Positions 1-8,702 of a DNA stretch of 64,000 nt are shown piece by piece. The DNA comes from Desulfurococcaceae archaeon AG1 (GTDB taxonomy: Archaea > Thermoproteota > Thermoprotei_A > Sulfolobales > AG1): NCBI GenBank assembly GCA_003116855.1, contig BEWT01000015.1:37398-101397 (forward strand), given 5' to 3'. The position numbers and the translations under genes were made by a program. The notes under the pieces are model-generated. The model was not told the origin of the DNA and searched no databases. It worked only from the letters and a program-made list of their open reading frames with translations. The number at the start of each line of letters is the position of its first letter. Position 1 is the stretch's first letter.

Positions 1-2
1 CA

Positions 3-485
3 ATGCATCTCGAGAACATAGAGGATCTCCCCGACGTTGACGTTATAATAAACCCCATAGGAGGAGGCTCGGGTGCTAGCGGTGCTGTAGTTGTCGCTAA
101 GAGTGTCGACCCTAACATAAAGGTGATAGGCGTCCAGGCCGAGGGTGCTCAGAGCTTTTACCAATCATGGTTACAGAAGAGACTAGTAAGTACTGGAAAA
201 GCAGATACTATAGCTGAGGGCATAGCTACCTCAAGAGCCTATGAGCTGCCATTCACAATACTGAGGGATAGGATAGACGATATAGTGCTTGTAAGCGATA
301 ACGAGATCATCAGGGCCGTAAAGATCCTGGCAGAAGTTGAGGGCGTGATCGCTGAGCCAGCGGGAGCTGCAGCACTTGCAGCTGCAGCAAAGCTCGGATC
401 TAATTTAGCTAACAAGAAAGTCATAGTCATGGTCACTGGAGGGAATATAGATCCCGAAGCCCTGGCTAAATATATACAGGCTTAG
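3..485 (+). CDS. Threonine dehydratase (PLP fold-type II), C-terminal part only
   Basis: The gene enters from outside the window, so only about the last 160 residues are visible and the PLP lysine is missing. The visible part holds the glycine-rich phosphate-binding loop GGGSGASG near residues 20-27, the segment ending EPAGAAAL, and a C-terminal GGNID. This combination is typical of threonine/serine ammonia-lyases (TdcB/IlvA catalytic domain), which convert threonine to 2-oxobutyrate and ammonia. It ends without an ACT regulatory domain, so it looks like the short catabolic form. Threonine synthase is a more distant alternative; the GGNID ending argues against it. The next 130 bases hold no gene. 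Confidence 0.8.
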   Translation: MHLENIEDLPDVDVIINPIGGGSGASGAVVVAKSVDPNIKVIGVQAEGAQSFYQSWLQKRLVSTGKADTIAEGIATSRAYELPFTILRDRIDDIVLVSDNEIIRAVKILAEVEGVIAEPAGAAALAAAAKLGSNLANKKVIVMVTGGNIDPEALAKYIQA

Positions 486-615
486 AGATCTAGGCCCTAA
501 TAACTAGATCGATCTAGAAGTAACTTATCAACAAGCAAAATATCGCGGATATATTCAAAAACAAAAAATTATTATAATATAGCAGGAGGATCACAGTTAA
601 TATTACGTAAGGCTT

Positions 616-1182
616 TCAGCTCTGACCTCGGCTTTTAGCAAACATCTCTATAATCTCGTCGACAGTCATTATTTTTGCATTATAGATCTTCTCCAGATAT
701 TTCAATCCCTCTTCGTGATCCTCTTGTGTAAAGGATTCAACACCATCCTTTGCCACGATTATCTTGTAGCCTCTGAAAAATGCGTCTGCAGCCGTATGTC
801 TGACACAGATGTTTGTGTGTAAACCGCCTAGAATAACTGTTTTCACACCCTCACCGTTATAGAGGCTTCTTAAAAGCGGATCCAAGCCTGTCTCGTAGAA
901 GCAGCTGTAAACCCTCTTCTCCACAACGAGATCCTTATCCGTTGGTTTAAGCTCTGGAATAACCTCGGCACCTTTGGTGCCCTTTATCGCATGTTCTCCC
1001 CAGCGGTTAACAACCTCGAAATCGAATGGATAGTGGGCATCATTGCAATAGATCACAGGAACACCATATGCGCGGGCTGCCTCGATAAGCTTTTTAAGGT
1101 TGGGGATTATCCGTTGTGCTCTTTCACATTTTAAGGCTCCTGTAACGAAGTCGTTGAGCATATCGATCACTATTACGCTCAT
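616..1182 (-). CDS. Nicotinamidase/isochorismatase-family cysteine hydrolase
   Basis: Counted from an upstream ATG at 1230, the catalytic triad is visible: Asp23 in VIDMLNDF, Lys105 in VEKRVYS and Cys142 in TNICVRHTA. The metal pair is Asp64-x-His66, and a WGEHAIKGTKGAE segment matches nicotinamidases rather than isochorismatases. The likely reaction is nicotinamide to nicotinate plus ammonia in NAD salvage. I chose the ATG at 1182 because MSVIVIDML aligns with the family N-terminus. ATGs at 1221 and 1230 are alternatives; a TATA box at 1241-1250 would put the transcript start near 1218, which excludes 1230. The gene stands alone between the dehydratase and the tetrapyrrole operon. Confidence 0.82.
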   Translation of the reverse strand: MSVIVIDMLNDFVTGALKCERAQRIIPNLKKLIEAARAYGVPVIYCNDAHYPFDFEVVNRWGEHAIKGTKGAEVIPELKPTDKDLVVEKRVYSCFYETGLDPLLRSLYNGEGVKTVILGGLHTNICVRHTAADAFFRGYKIIVAKDGVESFTQEDHEEGLKYLEKIYNAKIMTVDEIIEMFAKSRGQS

Positions 1183-1223
1183 CCTTTCTGACATACTTTT
1201 GGGAGTCAAGGGATCCCCCATAA

Positions 1224-1250
1224 CGAACATGTGTTCGCCACTTATAAATT
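1224..1250 (-). promoter_or_regulatory. TATA box and adjacent inverted repeat before the nicotinamidase-like gene
   Basis: On the minus strand AATTTATAAG (1250-1241) is a good archaeal TATA box. Immediately downstream lies the inverted repeat CGAACA-TG-TGTTCG (1224-1237), between the TATA box and the expected transcript start near 1218. That is where archaeal repressors often bind. No regulator for it is identifiable. Confidence 0.45.
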
Positions 1251-1416
1251 TACATGCAACGCATTCTCAGCCAATAGAAACAGGTTTGTTTGCTATGCTT
1301 AACAAATAATAGGTCATGTAAACTTATAATAGGAATAAGGATCCTCTGTAAATCCTATTACTCAATGCCCAGAGCGTGTTTGTGTGTAAAAACCCGGCTG
1401 GGATCCCATATAACCA

Positions 1417-2178
1417 CTATAGATCCATTATGAAGCTCTCTGGCCCACATCTATACCAGCAGAGTTTCTCGGCTAGCAAGGCTGTTTTGCCTATAACTAT
1501 TAGTGAGGGGTTTTTAAAATCATGCCTAGCCATGTTTTCTGGTAGTTTTTCCAGCAATGTTACTAGGGTTCTCTGTTCATCTGTTGTTCCTTTCTCTATT
1601 ACCGCTGCTGGTGTGTTGGGATCTATTCCGCTGGCTAGTAGTTCCCTCACTATCTCTCCTACTCTCGTCACACCCATGAGGATCACTAGTGTGTCGACAA
1701 CCCTGGCTATTGCTGCTAGGTCTATGTTTCTCTCCTTACCCTCAGCCTCTCTTCCCGGGACTATGGCTACCGATGATGAGATCCTTCTATGGGTTATTGG
1801 TATGCCCGCATAGGCCGGCACAGCATAGATCGATGATACTCCTGGCACTACTTCGTAGCACACACCGCTTTCTCTGAGGATCTCCATCTCCTCACCGCCT
1901 CTTCCAAAGACTATTGGGTCTCCTCCCTTGAGCCTCACAACGATCTCTCCCTTCATGGCTCTCTCCACCATGATCCTGTTGATCTCTTCCTGCGTATACT
2001 CATGTCTCCCAGGCTCTTTACCAACATGGATTATCTCGCACCCCGGTTTGGCATAGCTGAGGAGTTCTTTGGGTACGAGTCTGTCAACAAGGATCACGTC
2101 GGCTATCGATATAACCCTTAACCCCTTGAGGGTTATTAGCCCTGGATCTCCTGGTCCAGCCCCAACCAGGTATACCAT
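1417..2178 (-). CDS. cobA: Uroporphyrinogen-III C-methyltransferase (SUMT)
   Basis: This SAM-dependent enzyme methylates uroporphyrinogen III at C2 and C7 to give precorrin-2, the branch point to siroheme, cobalamin and archaeal heme. The SAM-binding loop GAGPGDPGLITLKG is at the N-terminus, and RLKGGDPIVFGRGGEE, the family signature, follows near residue 80. About 253 residues is the normal length for the single-domain form without a siroheme-synthase extension. I prefer the ATG at 2178, which starts MVYLVGAGPGD; a TTG at 2211 just after hemC would add 11 residues. It is the last gene of the hemB-hemL-hemC-cobA operon. Confidence 0.93.
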   Translation of the reverse strand: MVYLVGAGPGDPGLITLKGLRVISIADVILVDRLVPKELLSYAKPGCEIIHVGKEPGRHEYTQEEINRIMVERAMKGEIVVRLKGGDPIVFGRGGEEMEILRESGVCYEVVPGVSSIYAVPAYAGIPITHRRISSSVAIVPGREAEGKERNIDLAAIARVVDTLVILMGVTRVGEIVRELLASGIDPNTPAAVIEKGTTDEQRTLVTLLEKLPENMARHDFKNPSLIVIGKTALLAEKLCWYRCGPESFIMDL

Positions 2179-2214
2179 ACCACTAGATCTGCATCCTCGA
2201 TTCTCGGTCAAACC

Positions 2215-3144
2215 CTATTCTTCCTCCGACCCCCCGCTAGCCTTTCTGGACCACTCCTCAACCAGCTCTAAGCCTCCTTCTCTCTCAAACCTCTTAAAGA
2301 TCTTGTTAACGATCTCGTCAACGCCGAGTCCTTGGTACCTCTCCTCAAAATAGATCCTAGAGATATAGTCCGGCGATACAAGCGAGACTATAACCGTGAT
2401 CCCGTTATCGCCAGCCTCTGCGGTAACTCCTACTGGCGCTCTACACCCAGCTTTAAGAGCGCTTATGAAGCCCCTCTCTATAGAGGTCTCGATCCTCGAG
2501 ATAGGATCATCGATCATGGAGGCAATCTTGGCAGCCTCTGATCCCTTTCTAGCAACAACTGCTAGAGCCCCCTGCCCAGCCTGGGGTGTGATTATATATG
2601 GGCTTAGAGGCTCGTAGTCATTATAACCTATCCTCTGAAGCCCAGCCTCTGCTAGCACTACCGCGTCCACCTCAACCCCGATCTTCCTTATCCTCGTATC
2701 TATATTCCCCCTAATCGCCTTAACGTTAAGATCTTTTCTATGGTATAGTATATGCGATGCTCTCCTAAGACTCCCAGTACCTATGATAGCCCCGCTATGT
2801 ATAGCTTCTAGAGAGCCATGGCTCTTGGGGATTATCGCATCTCTTCTAGATCTTCTTCTAGGTATTGCAGCTATAACAAGATCTTCAGGTGTTTTTGTTG
2901 GATAGTCCTTGAGGGAGTGAATGGCAAGATCTATTGAGCCTTTCATGAGCTCGATATCGATCTCCTTGGTGAAGATACCTGGCGATCCGATCTCTCTTAT
3001 GCTGCTCTTCATAATATCACCTTTGGTTTTTATTCTCACCACCTCGAACTCGATCTCCGGGAAGATCTTTTTAATCTCCTCGATAACCTCTAGGGTTTGT
3101 CTAACTGCCAGTAAGCTACCCCTGGTTCCGACTCTTAGTTTCAA
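2215..3144 (-). CDS. hemC: Hydroxymethylbilane synthase (porphobilinogen deaminase)
   Basis: The enzyme joins four porphobilinogen units into hydroxymethylbilane. The N-terminus MKLRVGTRGSLLAVRQT is the family signature. The arginines in GTGSLRRASHIL and RGNIDTRIRK bind the growing chain. The cysteine in ISALKAGCRAPVGV carries the dipyrromethane cofactor. At 309 residues it is full length. Its start overlaps the end of hemL by 4 bases (3141-3144), which points to translational coupling. No uroporphyrinogen-III synthase (hemD) is encoded next to it. Confidence 0.96.
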   Translation of the reverse strand: MKLRVGTRGSLLAVRQTLEVIEEIKKIFPEIEFEVVRIKTKGDIMKSSIREIGSPGIFTKEIDIELMKGSIDLAIHSLKDYPTKTPEDLVIAAIPRRRSRRDAIIPKSHGSLEAIHSGAIIGTGSLRRASHILYHRKDLNVKAIRGNIDTRIRKIGVEVDAVVLAEAGLQRIGYNDYEPLSPYIITPQAGQGALAVVARKGSEAAKIASMIDDPISRIETSIERGFISALKAGCRAPVGVTAEAGDNGITVIVSLVSPDYISRIYFEERYQGLGVDEIVNKIFKRFEREGGLELVEEWSRKASGGSEEE

Positions 3145-4430
3145 GAGATCCTCCCCAGAGCCTCTCTAACAGCCTCAAGGGTGATCGAGAGATCCTCGTC
3201 TGTATGTGCGTATGAGGGGAACCAGGCTTCGAGCTGGGATGGTGGTATGAAAACCCCTCTTTTCATCAACTCTAGGTGGAACTCGCTGTAGAGCTTCGTA
3301 TTGCTTTTCACAGCATCGCTATAGTTCCTCACAGGCCCTCTCGTCATGAAGATCTGGAGCATTCCTTCAAACCTATTAACATGGGCATTAATACCTCTCC
3401 CACTGATCACTCTCCCAGCCTCTTCCTCAATCTCGGAAGCGATCTTCCTAAGCCTACTATAGATCTTACTACCCTCCCTCTCCACAGCATCGAGGGTCGC
3501 TATAGCAGCAGCAACAGAGACAGGGTTTCCGCTATATGTTCCAGCCTGGTATACAGGGCCTGATGGTGCTATAAGCTCCATGATCCTTTTTCCGCCTGCA
3601 TATGCTGCTATGGGGAAGCCTGAGCCTAGGGCTTTTCCTATTGTTATTAGATCGGCTTTTATCCCGAAATACTCCTGGGCTCCTCCGGGCGCTATTCTAA
3701 AGCCTGTTACGATCTCGTCGAATATTAATAGGCATCCGTAGGTGTTGCACAGCTCCCTAGCTGTTTTGAGGAACTCTGTGTCCGGCGGTACGAGCCCCAT
3801 GTTAGCCGCAACAGGCTCGAGTATTATTGCTGCTACTGTGTCACCATGGATCCTCATTACTTTTTCAAGCCCCTCGGGATCGTTGTACTCTGTGACAAGG
3901 GTTTTTGCAGCTGCGTCTCTCAAAACACCTTTGTGGGAGGGTATCCCAGCAGCACCTGATCCTGGTGATACTAATACATAGTCGTGGGATCCGTGGAAAC
4001 AGCCTCTGAATTTAACTATATATTCCCTCTCGGTATAGCCTCTTGCAAGCCTTATAGCACTCATAGTAGCCTCTGTACCTGTGTTGACAAGCCTGACCAT
4101 CTCTATGTTCGGGATCATCTTGACCAGTTTTTCAGCAAGGATCACCTCGGCTTCCGTGGGCATTCCGTAGAGGACACCGTTCCAGAGGATCTCGGAGATC
4201 CTTTTGACAAGCCATTCGGGCGAGTGTCCGAAGAGATTTGCCCCATAACCCATCACATAGTCTATATAGCTGTTCCCGTCAACATCATATACCCTCGATC
4301 CCCTTGCCCTTGCTATGAATACTGGGTATGGTTTGAAAGCCCTTACCGGGCTGTTAACACCTCCCGGTATGAGCCTCAATGCCTTGTCATAAAGCTCTCT
4401 GCTCCTTCCTGTCCCAAGCATTTCTACCAT
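3141..4430 (-). CDS. hemL: Glutamate-1-semialdehyde 2,1-aminomutase
   Basis: This PLP enzyme converts glutamate-1-semialdehyde to 5-aminolevulinate in the C5 pathway. Visible signatures are PGGVNSPVRAF near the N-terminus, the NTGTEATMSAIRLARG loop, the FDEIVTGFR segment that contacts PLP, and the Schiff-base lysine in TIGKALGSGFPIAA. Its 429 residues are normal. It follows hemB after a 4-base gap and overlaps hemC by 4 bases. The glutamyl-tRNA reductase (hemA) that should feed it is not in the window. Confidence 0.96.
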   Translation of the reverse strand: MVEMLGTGRSRELYDKALRLIPGGVNSPVRAFKPYPVFIARARGSRVYDVDGNSYIDYVMGYGANLFGHSPEWLVKRISEILWNGVLYGMPTEAEVILAEKLVKMIPNIEMVRLVNTGTEATMSAIRLARGYTEREYIVKFRGCFHGSHDYVLVSPGSGAAGIPSHKGVLRDAAAKTLVTEYNDPEGLEKVMRIHGDTVAAIILEPVAANMGLVPPDTEFLKTARELCNTYGCLLIFDEIVTGFRIAPGGAQEYFGIKADLITIGKALGSGFPIAAYAGGKRIMELIAPSGPVYQAGTYSGNPVSVAAAIATLDAVEREGSKIYSRLRKIASEIEEEAGRVISGRGINAHVNRFEGMLQIFMTRGPVRNYSDAVKSNTKLYSEFHLELMKRGVFIPPSQLEAWFPSYAHTDEDLSITLEAVREALGRIS

Positions 4431-4434
4431 TGAA

Positions 4435-5439
4435 TCATCTCCCCAGAAGCTCTGGGATCTTGTATGCGTAGTATGTTATTATTATATCAGCCCCAGCCCT
4501 CTTAATAGCTGTGAGGGCTTCGAGGATCGCTTGATTCTCCGATATATAGCCGCTCATAGCTGCAGCCTTGATCATTAGATACTCACCACTAACGCTATAT
4601 ACGGCTAAGGGGATCTCTGGGAAGTTATCCTTAATAAGCCTTACTATGTCTAGATACCAGAGCCCTGGTTTAACCATAACTATATCAGCGCCCTCCGCTA
4701 TATCCATCTCAACCTCTTTCAAGGCTTCCCAGGAGTTCCTGGGATCCATTTGATAGCCCCTCCTATCACCGAACTGGGGTTTTGATGAGGCTGCTAGCCT
4801 GAATGGTCCGTATAACGATGATGCATATTTTGCTGAGTATGACATTATAGCTATGTCGCTGAACCCCTCAGAGTCTAGGGCTTCTCTTATAGCGCCTACC
4901 TGTCCATCCATCATTGCTGATGGTGCTACTATATCTGCACCTGCTTCTGCATGGCTTACAGCGATCCTCGAGAGGATCTTTATGCTCTCATCGTTATCGA
5001 CAACATATCCAGAGCCTTTCTTAACAATTATTCCGCAGTGGCCGTGATCTGTGTAGGAGCATACACATACATCTGTAGCTATGAGCACCTCATCGCCATA
5101 CTCCCTCCTAATATTCCTAAGCGCTCTCTGCACAGGACCCTCGTTATTATAGGCCCTCTTAGCCATGGGATCTTTCTCTGAGGGGACGCCGAAGACAAGG
5201 ATACTCTTGATCCCGGCTTCTAGGAGTTCTCCAACAAACTTCACAACACCTTCTACAGAGTATCTATACTGATCCGGCATGGATTCGATAGCCACTCTAT
5301 CCCCACTAATCCCCTCGTCAACAAATACTGGCTGTACTAGAGCTTCTATAGAAAGCCTCGACTGGGATACAAGATCCCTGATCCCCTGTGTCCTCCTAAG
5401 CCTCCTAGGCCTTATGACGGGATATCTATAGATCCCCAT
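4435..5439 (-). CDS. hemB: Delta-aminolevulinic acid dehydratase (porphobilinogen synthase)
   Basis: The enzyme condenses two 5-aminolevulinates to porphobilinogen. It carries the zinc-site cysteines of the metal-dependent form in DVCVCSYTDHGHCG. The two active-site lysines are in SYSAKYASSLYGPFR and VMVKPGLWYLD. I chose the ATG at 5439 because MGIYRYPVIRPRRLRR is the usual beginning of the family. An ATG at 5505 would add 22 atypical residues and cannot be excluded, because TATA-like A/T tracts precede both. It is the first gene of the tetrapyrrole operon. Confidence 0.95.
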   Translation of the reverse strand: MGIYRYPVIRPRRLRRTQGIRDLVSQSRLSIEALVQPVFVDEGISGDRVAIESMPDQYRYSVEGVVKFVGELLEAGIKSILVFGVPSEKDPMAKRAYNNEGPVQRALRNIRREYGDEVLIATDVCVCSYTDHGHCGIIVKKGSGYVVDNDESIKILSRIAVSHAEAGADIVAPSAMMDGQVGAIREALDSEGFSDIAIMSYSAKYASSLYGPFRLAASSKPQFGDRRGYQMDPRNSWEALKEVEMDIAEGADIVMVKPGLWYLDIVRLIKDNFPEIPLAVYSVSGEYLMIKAAAMSGYISENQAILEALTAIKRAGADIIITYYAYKIPELLGR

Positions 5440-5505
5440 GATAAGCCCGATAGTGGGAGCCCTCAGCAGATTAAAAGGTTCTCTTAACCATAGATAGCTA
5501 CTCAT

Positions 5506-5981
5506 GGGTACTGGGTTGCCGGTATCCTTATCATTAAAGTTAAGTCTTGTTTCTAGTATTCAGGTTTAATAGATCGCTGTCTAAGTGTTTCCCCAAGATC
5601 TCAATATAGCTTGCAAGCATGTTTCATATCCTATTCGTTTAATGCATCATCCGTCTTTTTCCTCGTACCTGACACCTGTGTTTATGCGCTTTAGCCCTGT
5701 TTAGGGAGATAGGATCTAGATGTTTAGGGTTTGGACTAGCGTCCTGGAGATCTGAAAGAACGTTTAAAGGCCTATTGACATGTGGTTCCTGCTTTCTATC
5801 TTTACCAAGCATCCAGTCATTCTTACTAAGCCTTTGTCTAAGAGATCCGGCGTTTCTTCCAAATGCTTAGGTATTACAGATCTTGAGCTTATGCATTATA
5901 AGACCTATAGGATCTAGTAGGAGGGTTGATATGATCATTATAAACCTTCATGATATCTGAAATGGTTTGTGAAGGCGTAAG
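5506..5981. other. Intergenic stretch without a recognised gene
   Basis: Between hemB and the Lrp-type gene I see no coding region with a family resemblance. There is a perfect 10-base palindrome GCTTGCAAGC near 5610 and a small CCCT-GTTT-AGGG hairpin near 5695, both short enough to be chance. The promoter of the next gene lies just after 5981. Confidence 0.4.
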
Positions 5982-5992
5982 CTATAAAAAGG
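5982..5992 (+). promoter_or_regulatory. TATA box of the Lrp-type gene
   Basis: CTATAAAAAGG matches the crenarchaeal TATA element. Its centre lies about 35 bases before the ATG at 6022, so the transcript would start only a few bases before that codon. This argues against upstream ATGs at 5950 and 5962 as starts. Confidence 0.6.
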
Positions 5993-6021
5993 CTAGAAGA
6001 AATAGATATGGGATGATTTTC

Positions 6022-6267
6022 ATGAGCAAGGCGATTGTTTTGATAAACACGGATGTAGGTGCTGAGGAGGAGGTATTTAACCAGCTATCAAAAATACCCA
6101 ACGTTACCGAGGTCTATATAGTGTATGGTGTATACGATGTTGTTGCCATGGTTTCTGCAAAGTCTCAGGACGAGTTGAGAGAGATCATTGTTAGACATAT
6201 AAGGAGAATGCCTAAGGTTAGATCTACGACAACCATGATGGTTGTTGAGGAGTCTAAGAAAGGGTAG
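6022..6267 (+). CDS. Stand-alone Lrp/AsnC ligand-binding (RAM) domain protein
   Basis: The protein of about 81 residues is a complete alpha/beta sandwich of the Lrp/AsnC effector domain (RAM domain), with the pattern AIVLINTDVGAEEEVFNQL then VTEVYIVYGVYDVVAMV and a C-terminal strand TTTMMVV. It has no helix-turn-helix. Such small proteins form ring oligomers and are thought to sense amino acids or to pair with full-length Lrp proteins. The ATG at 6022 is supported by the TATA box at 5982-5992. The neighbouring genes do not reveal its ligand. Confidence 0.82.
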   Translation: MSKAIVLINTDVGAEEEVFNQLSKIPNVTEVYIVYGVYDVVAMVSAKSQDELREIIVRHIRRMPKVRSTTTMMVVEESKKG

Positions 6268-6338
6268 CGCCCCGCCTTATCCACTAGCTATAATTTAAAT
6301 CTTTTCTCTCTAAACATAGTGTTCTTGGTGCTCTATGG

Positions 6339-7064
6339 TTAGCATAGTGAGTGTTCCTCAAAGATCCTTGCGATCTTCATGCCAGCCCTGCTTTTACATA
6401 TACCCCTTATAACCTCCTCGATAGGCGAGTCACCATCGAATATTGCTTTGAAAAACACTCCTGTCCTCCCCAGCTTATCCCTTCTGGTGAGAACTCTTAC
6501 CCTCTCTGCAACTGTTTCTACAGAGATCCCCAGGATCCTGGCTACCTCTGCCTCATGACCGATCACGTCTCTCTCTATATGGCCTCTCTCTGTTGGTATT
6601 ATGAGTCTTAGTCTCTTATTAACCCCTGGGACTCTCTGTCCGAGCAGTAGCTGATCCAGGCTGGCCATTCCGCCGAATTTGTAGAACTCATACTCTGTTG
6701 TTGAGGGTTTCCAGAGGTGTTTTGAGACAGAGATCTTGCCCTCTATATCGAGATATAGATAGAGCACGGGGGTTCTTGTGGGTGTTGCCATAATGATCTC
6801 TCCTCTATAGATCCTCCACTTTCTCTCTATGCATAGTCTGAGGATATTTGTGGGGATATCGTGTATAATCGCTATGTCAACGTCGCTCTCCTTATCAACA
6901 TCGCCCCTAGCTATAGAGCCGTATGCATAGCCCTCTATACCGCATTCCTTAAGACCCTCGAGGATCTCTATCGCGATTTTCCTAAGCCTATCAAGGATCC
7001 TGAGTCTCTCTTCGTCATAAATCACCTCAGCAGTCTTTCCCCTGAGATCCACCTTGTCCCTCAA
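6339..7064 (-). CDS. Predicted nucleotidyltransferase (Pol beta superfamily)
   Basis: The motif YGSIARGDVDKESDVDIAII near residues 47-66 is the GSxxRG...SDxD signature of Pol-beta-type nucleotidyltransferases, with both metal-binding aspartates intact. The rest (about 170 residues) matches nothing I can name beyond archaeal proteins with this domain (COG2413-like). A region HEAEVARILGISVETVAERVRVL looks like a helix-turn-helix, so the protein may bind nucleic acid. It lies 34 bases downstream of the HpaB-family gene on the same strand. Substrate unknown. Confidence 0.7.
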   Translation of the reverse strand: MRDKVDLRGKTAEVIYDEERLRILDRLRKIAIEILEGLKECGIEGYAYGSIARGDVDKESDVDIAIIHDIPTNILRLCIERKWRIYRGEIIMATPTRTPVLYLYLDIEGKISVSKHLWKPSTTEYEFYKFGGMASLDQLLLGQRVPGVNKRLRLIIPTERGHIERDVIGHEAEVARILGISVETVAERVRVLTRRDKLGRTGVFFKAIFDGDSPIEEVIRGICKSRAGMKIARIFEEHSLC

Positions 7065-7098
7065 TTCCCCATAAATATGGTTACTCTGGGGATAAAAA

Positions 7099-8499
7099 CT
7101 AGGTGTTACCCAAGATCCTTTTCACGAGTTCCTCGGCTTCTGAGAGGTTATACTCTCTCGCCAGACCGATCCTGCTGGCCTCGGCAGATCCTTCAGCATG
7201 GATCATGAGGCCAAGTGCATAGCCGGCAAGACTGCTCCCTGCAAGCTCCTTAGCGATCTTGAGTATAGCTATTCTTTCTTTCCCATCCACGGCGCCTGCT
7301 AGGTATTTGGCTATGAGGTCGCCGAGCTCTCCCTTGAGATCTTCTTCCGATGGGAGTGTCGAGACTATCCCTCCAACGATATCTACGAGGGCTTCGAGGA
7401 CTTTTGAGAAGTTTGTGTTAGAGTATAGCTTGGCTATGTTGGTATATAGGGGGTTGGGGATCGCTATATCCTCGTCTATGACAGGGTTTACTGCTGATGC
7501 TATAGCCCCCATCCTCATTATCTCCTTCCATAGAATGATCTCGATGATCCTGCTCCTTATATGTGGAGCCTCAAACACACCGTTAGCCTTAGCCGCAAGG
7601 CTTGCAGCGCCTAGGTAGAGGTTAGCCATAGCGGATCTATACGAGACTGCTGTGAATCTATGGTATGTTGCGAAGAGGTTTGCTAGAAGCCCAGCGTATT
7701 CATGCTCTCTGAACATAAACACCCTATCCCACGGGACAAAGACGTTATCGAATATGGTTAGGGTTTCCAGCTCGTAGTCCTTTCTACTCAGGACAGCACT
7801 GCTATTACCCTCAACCTCGTCTATGGGTCTTACAATCATCCTCAGACCCTTGGTGTTTGCTGGGATGGCGAATGCCACGGCATAGTCTGAGTCCTTCGGC
7901 GTCATAGCCCTCGTGGGGATCACTATAATCTCGTCTGAAACAGCTGCTTGGGTTGTGTGGGCCTTGGCGCCCCTCACAACGATGCCATCGCTCCTAACAT
8001 CAACAACCCTTACATATAGATCCGGATCTCTCTGCTCATGGGGTCTCTTAGACCTATCGCCCTTAACATCTGTCTGGGCTACTGCTATCGATAGATCGTT
8101 TTTAACTATATATTTATAGTAATTAATGACCCTCTCGTAATAGTTAGTCCTATACTTAGCATCGATCTTCTTTGAGACTATCATTAACGCGAAGAGCGCG
8201 TCAGACCCTATAGCCTGCCCTATATTGAAGATCCCATTGCACTCATAGGTATGCCTATAGATCATTCTATGCCTCTCAAGAAGATCCTCAGAACCCCTGG
8301 GGATCTTATAGTACTTACTTATACTCCCAAGCTCGCTATCATGGTAAAGCCTATCACCCATAGCATAGATCTTCGACAAATGCCTAGCAGCTATGCTTAG
8401 CACAGGATGGTCTGCTATCGAGGAAACCCTAACCCCTCTATACCAGACCTCCCTCCCATCCCCCAACGATGATATATACTCATCCGGGGTTCTAGCCAT
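7099..8499 (-). CDS. HpaB / 4-hydroxybutyryl-CoA dehydratase superfamily flavoprotein
   Basis: The 466 residues cover the whole FAD-dependent fold shared by 4-hydroxyphenylacetate 3-monooxygenase and 4-hydroxybutyryl-CoA dehydratase. The segment GAKAHTTQAAVSDEIIVIPTR resembles the dehydratase side. However, three of the four [4Fe-4S] ligands known from the clostridial dehydratase (Cys99, Cys103, Cys299; His292 is the fourth) appear to be Asn92, Ala96 and Tyr287 here; only His280 remains. It is therefore unlikely to be a true 4-hydroxybutyryl-CoA dehydratase. A flavin-dependent hydroxylase or another acyl-CoA enzyme is more plausible. No flavin reductase partner is adjacent. It is followed by the nucleotidyltransferase. 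Confidence 0.78.
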   Translation of the reverse strand: MARTPDEYISSLGDGREVWYRGVRVSSIADHPVLSIAARHLSKIYAMGDRLYHDSELGSISKYYKIPRGSEDLLERHRMIYRHTYECNGIFNIGQAIGSDALFALMIVSKKIDAKYRTNYYERVINYYKYIVKNDLSIAVAQTDVKGDRSKRPHEQRDPDLYVRVVDVRSDGIVVRGAKAHTTQAAVSDEIIVIPTRAMTPKDSDYAVAFAIPANTKGLRMIVRPIDEVEGNSSAVLSRKDYELETLTIFDNVFVPWDRVFMFREHEYAGLLANLFATYHRFTAVSYRSAMANLYLGAASLAAKANGVFEAPHIRSRIIEIILWKEIMRMGAIASAVNPVIDEDIAIPNPLYTNIAKLYSNTNFSKVLEALVDIVGGIVSTLPSEEDLKGELGDLIAKYLAGAVDGKERIAILKIAKELAGSSLAGYALGLMIHAEGSAEASRIGLAREYNLSEAEELVKRILGNT

Positions 8500-8702
8500 A
8501 GAGATCCCCCGGGGGAGTTATTAATAGGGGATATTATAAATAAACATAGCTTCTTGTGGTATTTTGTCAAAAATCTCTGGCCAGCAGGATTTTCCCAGCA
8601 TCGTGTTTAAGCTCATGGTAGTTAGTATCGTTTGATTATAATAAAAACGACCGGTCTGTTGAAAACCATTATAGTCGCTATGCTGTAGTAATGCGTCTAG
8701 GC

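Noticed and set aside
1376..1813. A plus-strand reading frame of 145 codons opposite cobA.
   Set aside because: It is the shadow of a well-supported gene and has no family resemblance.
3984..4433. A plus-strand reading frame of 149 codons opposite hemL.
   Set aside because: It lies wholly within hemL on the other strand, and its composition is not protein-like.
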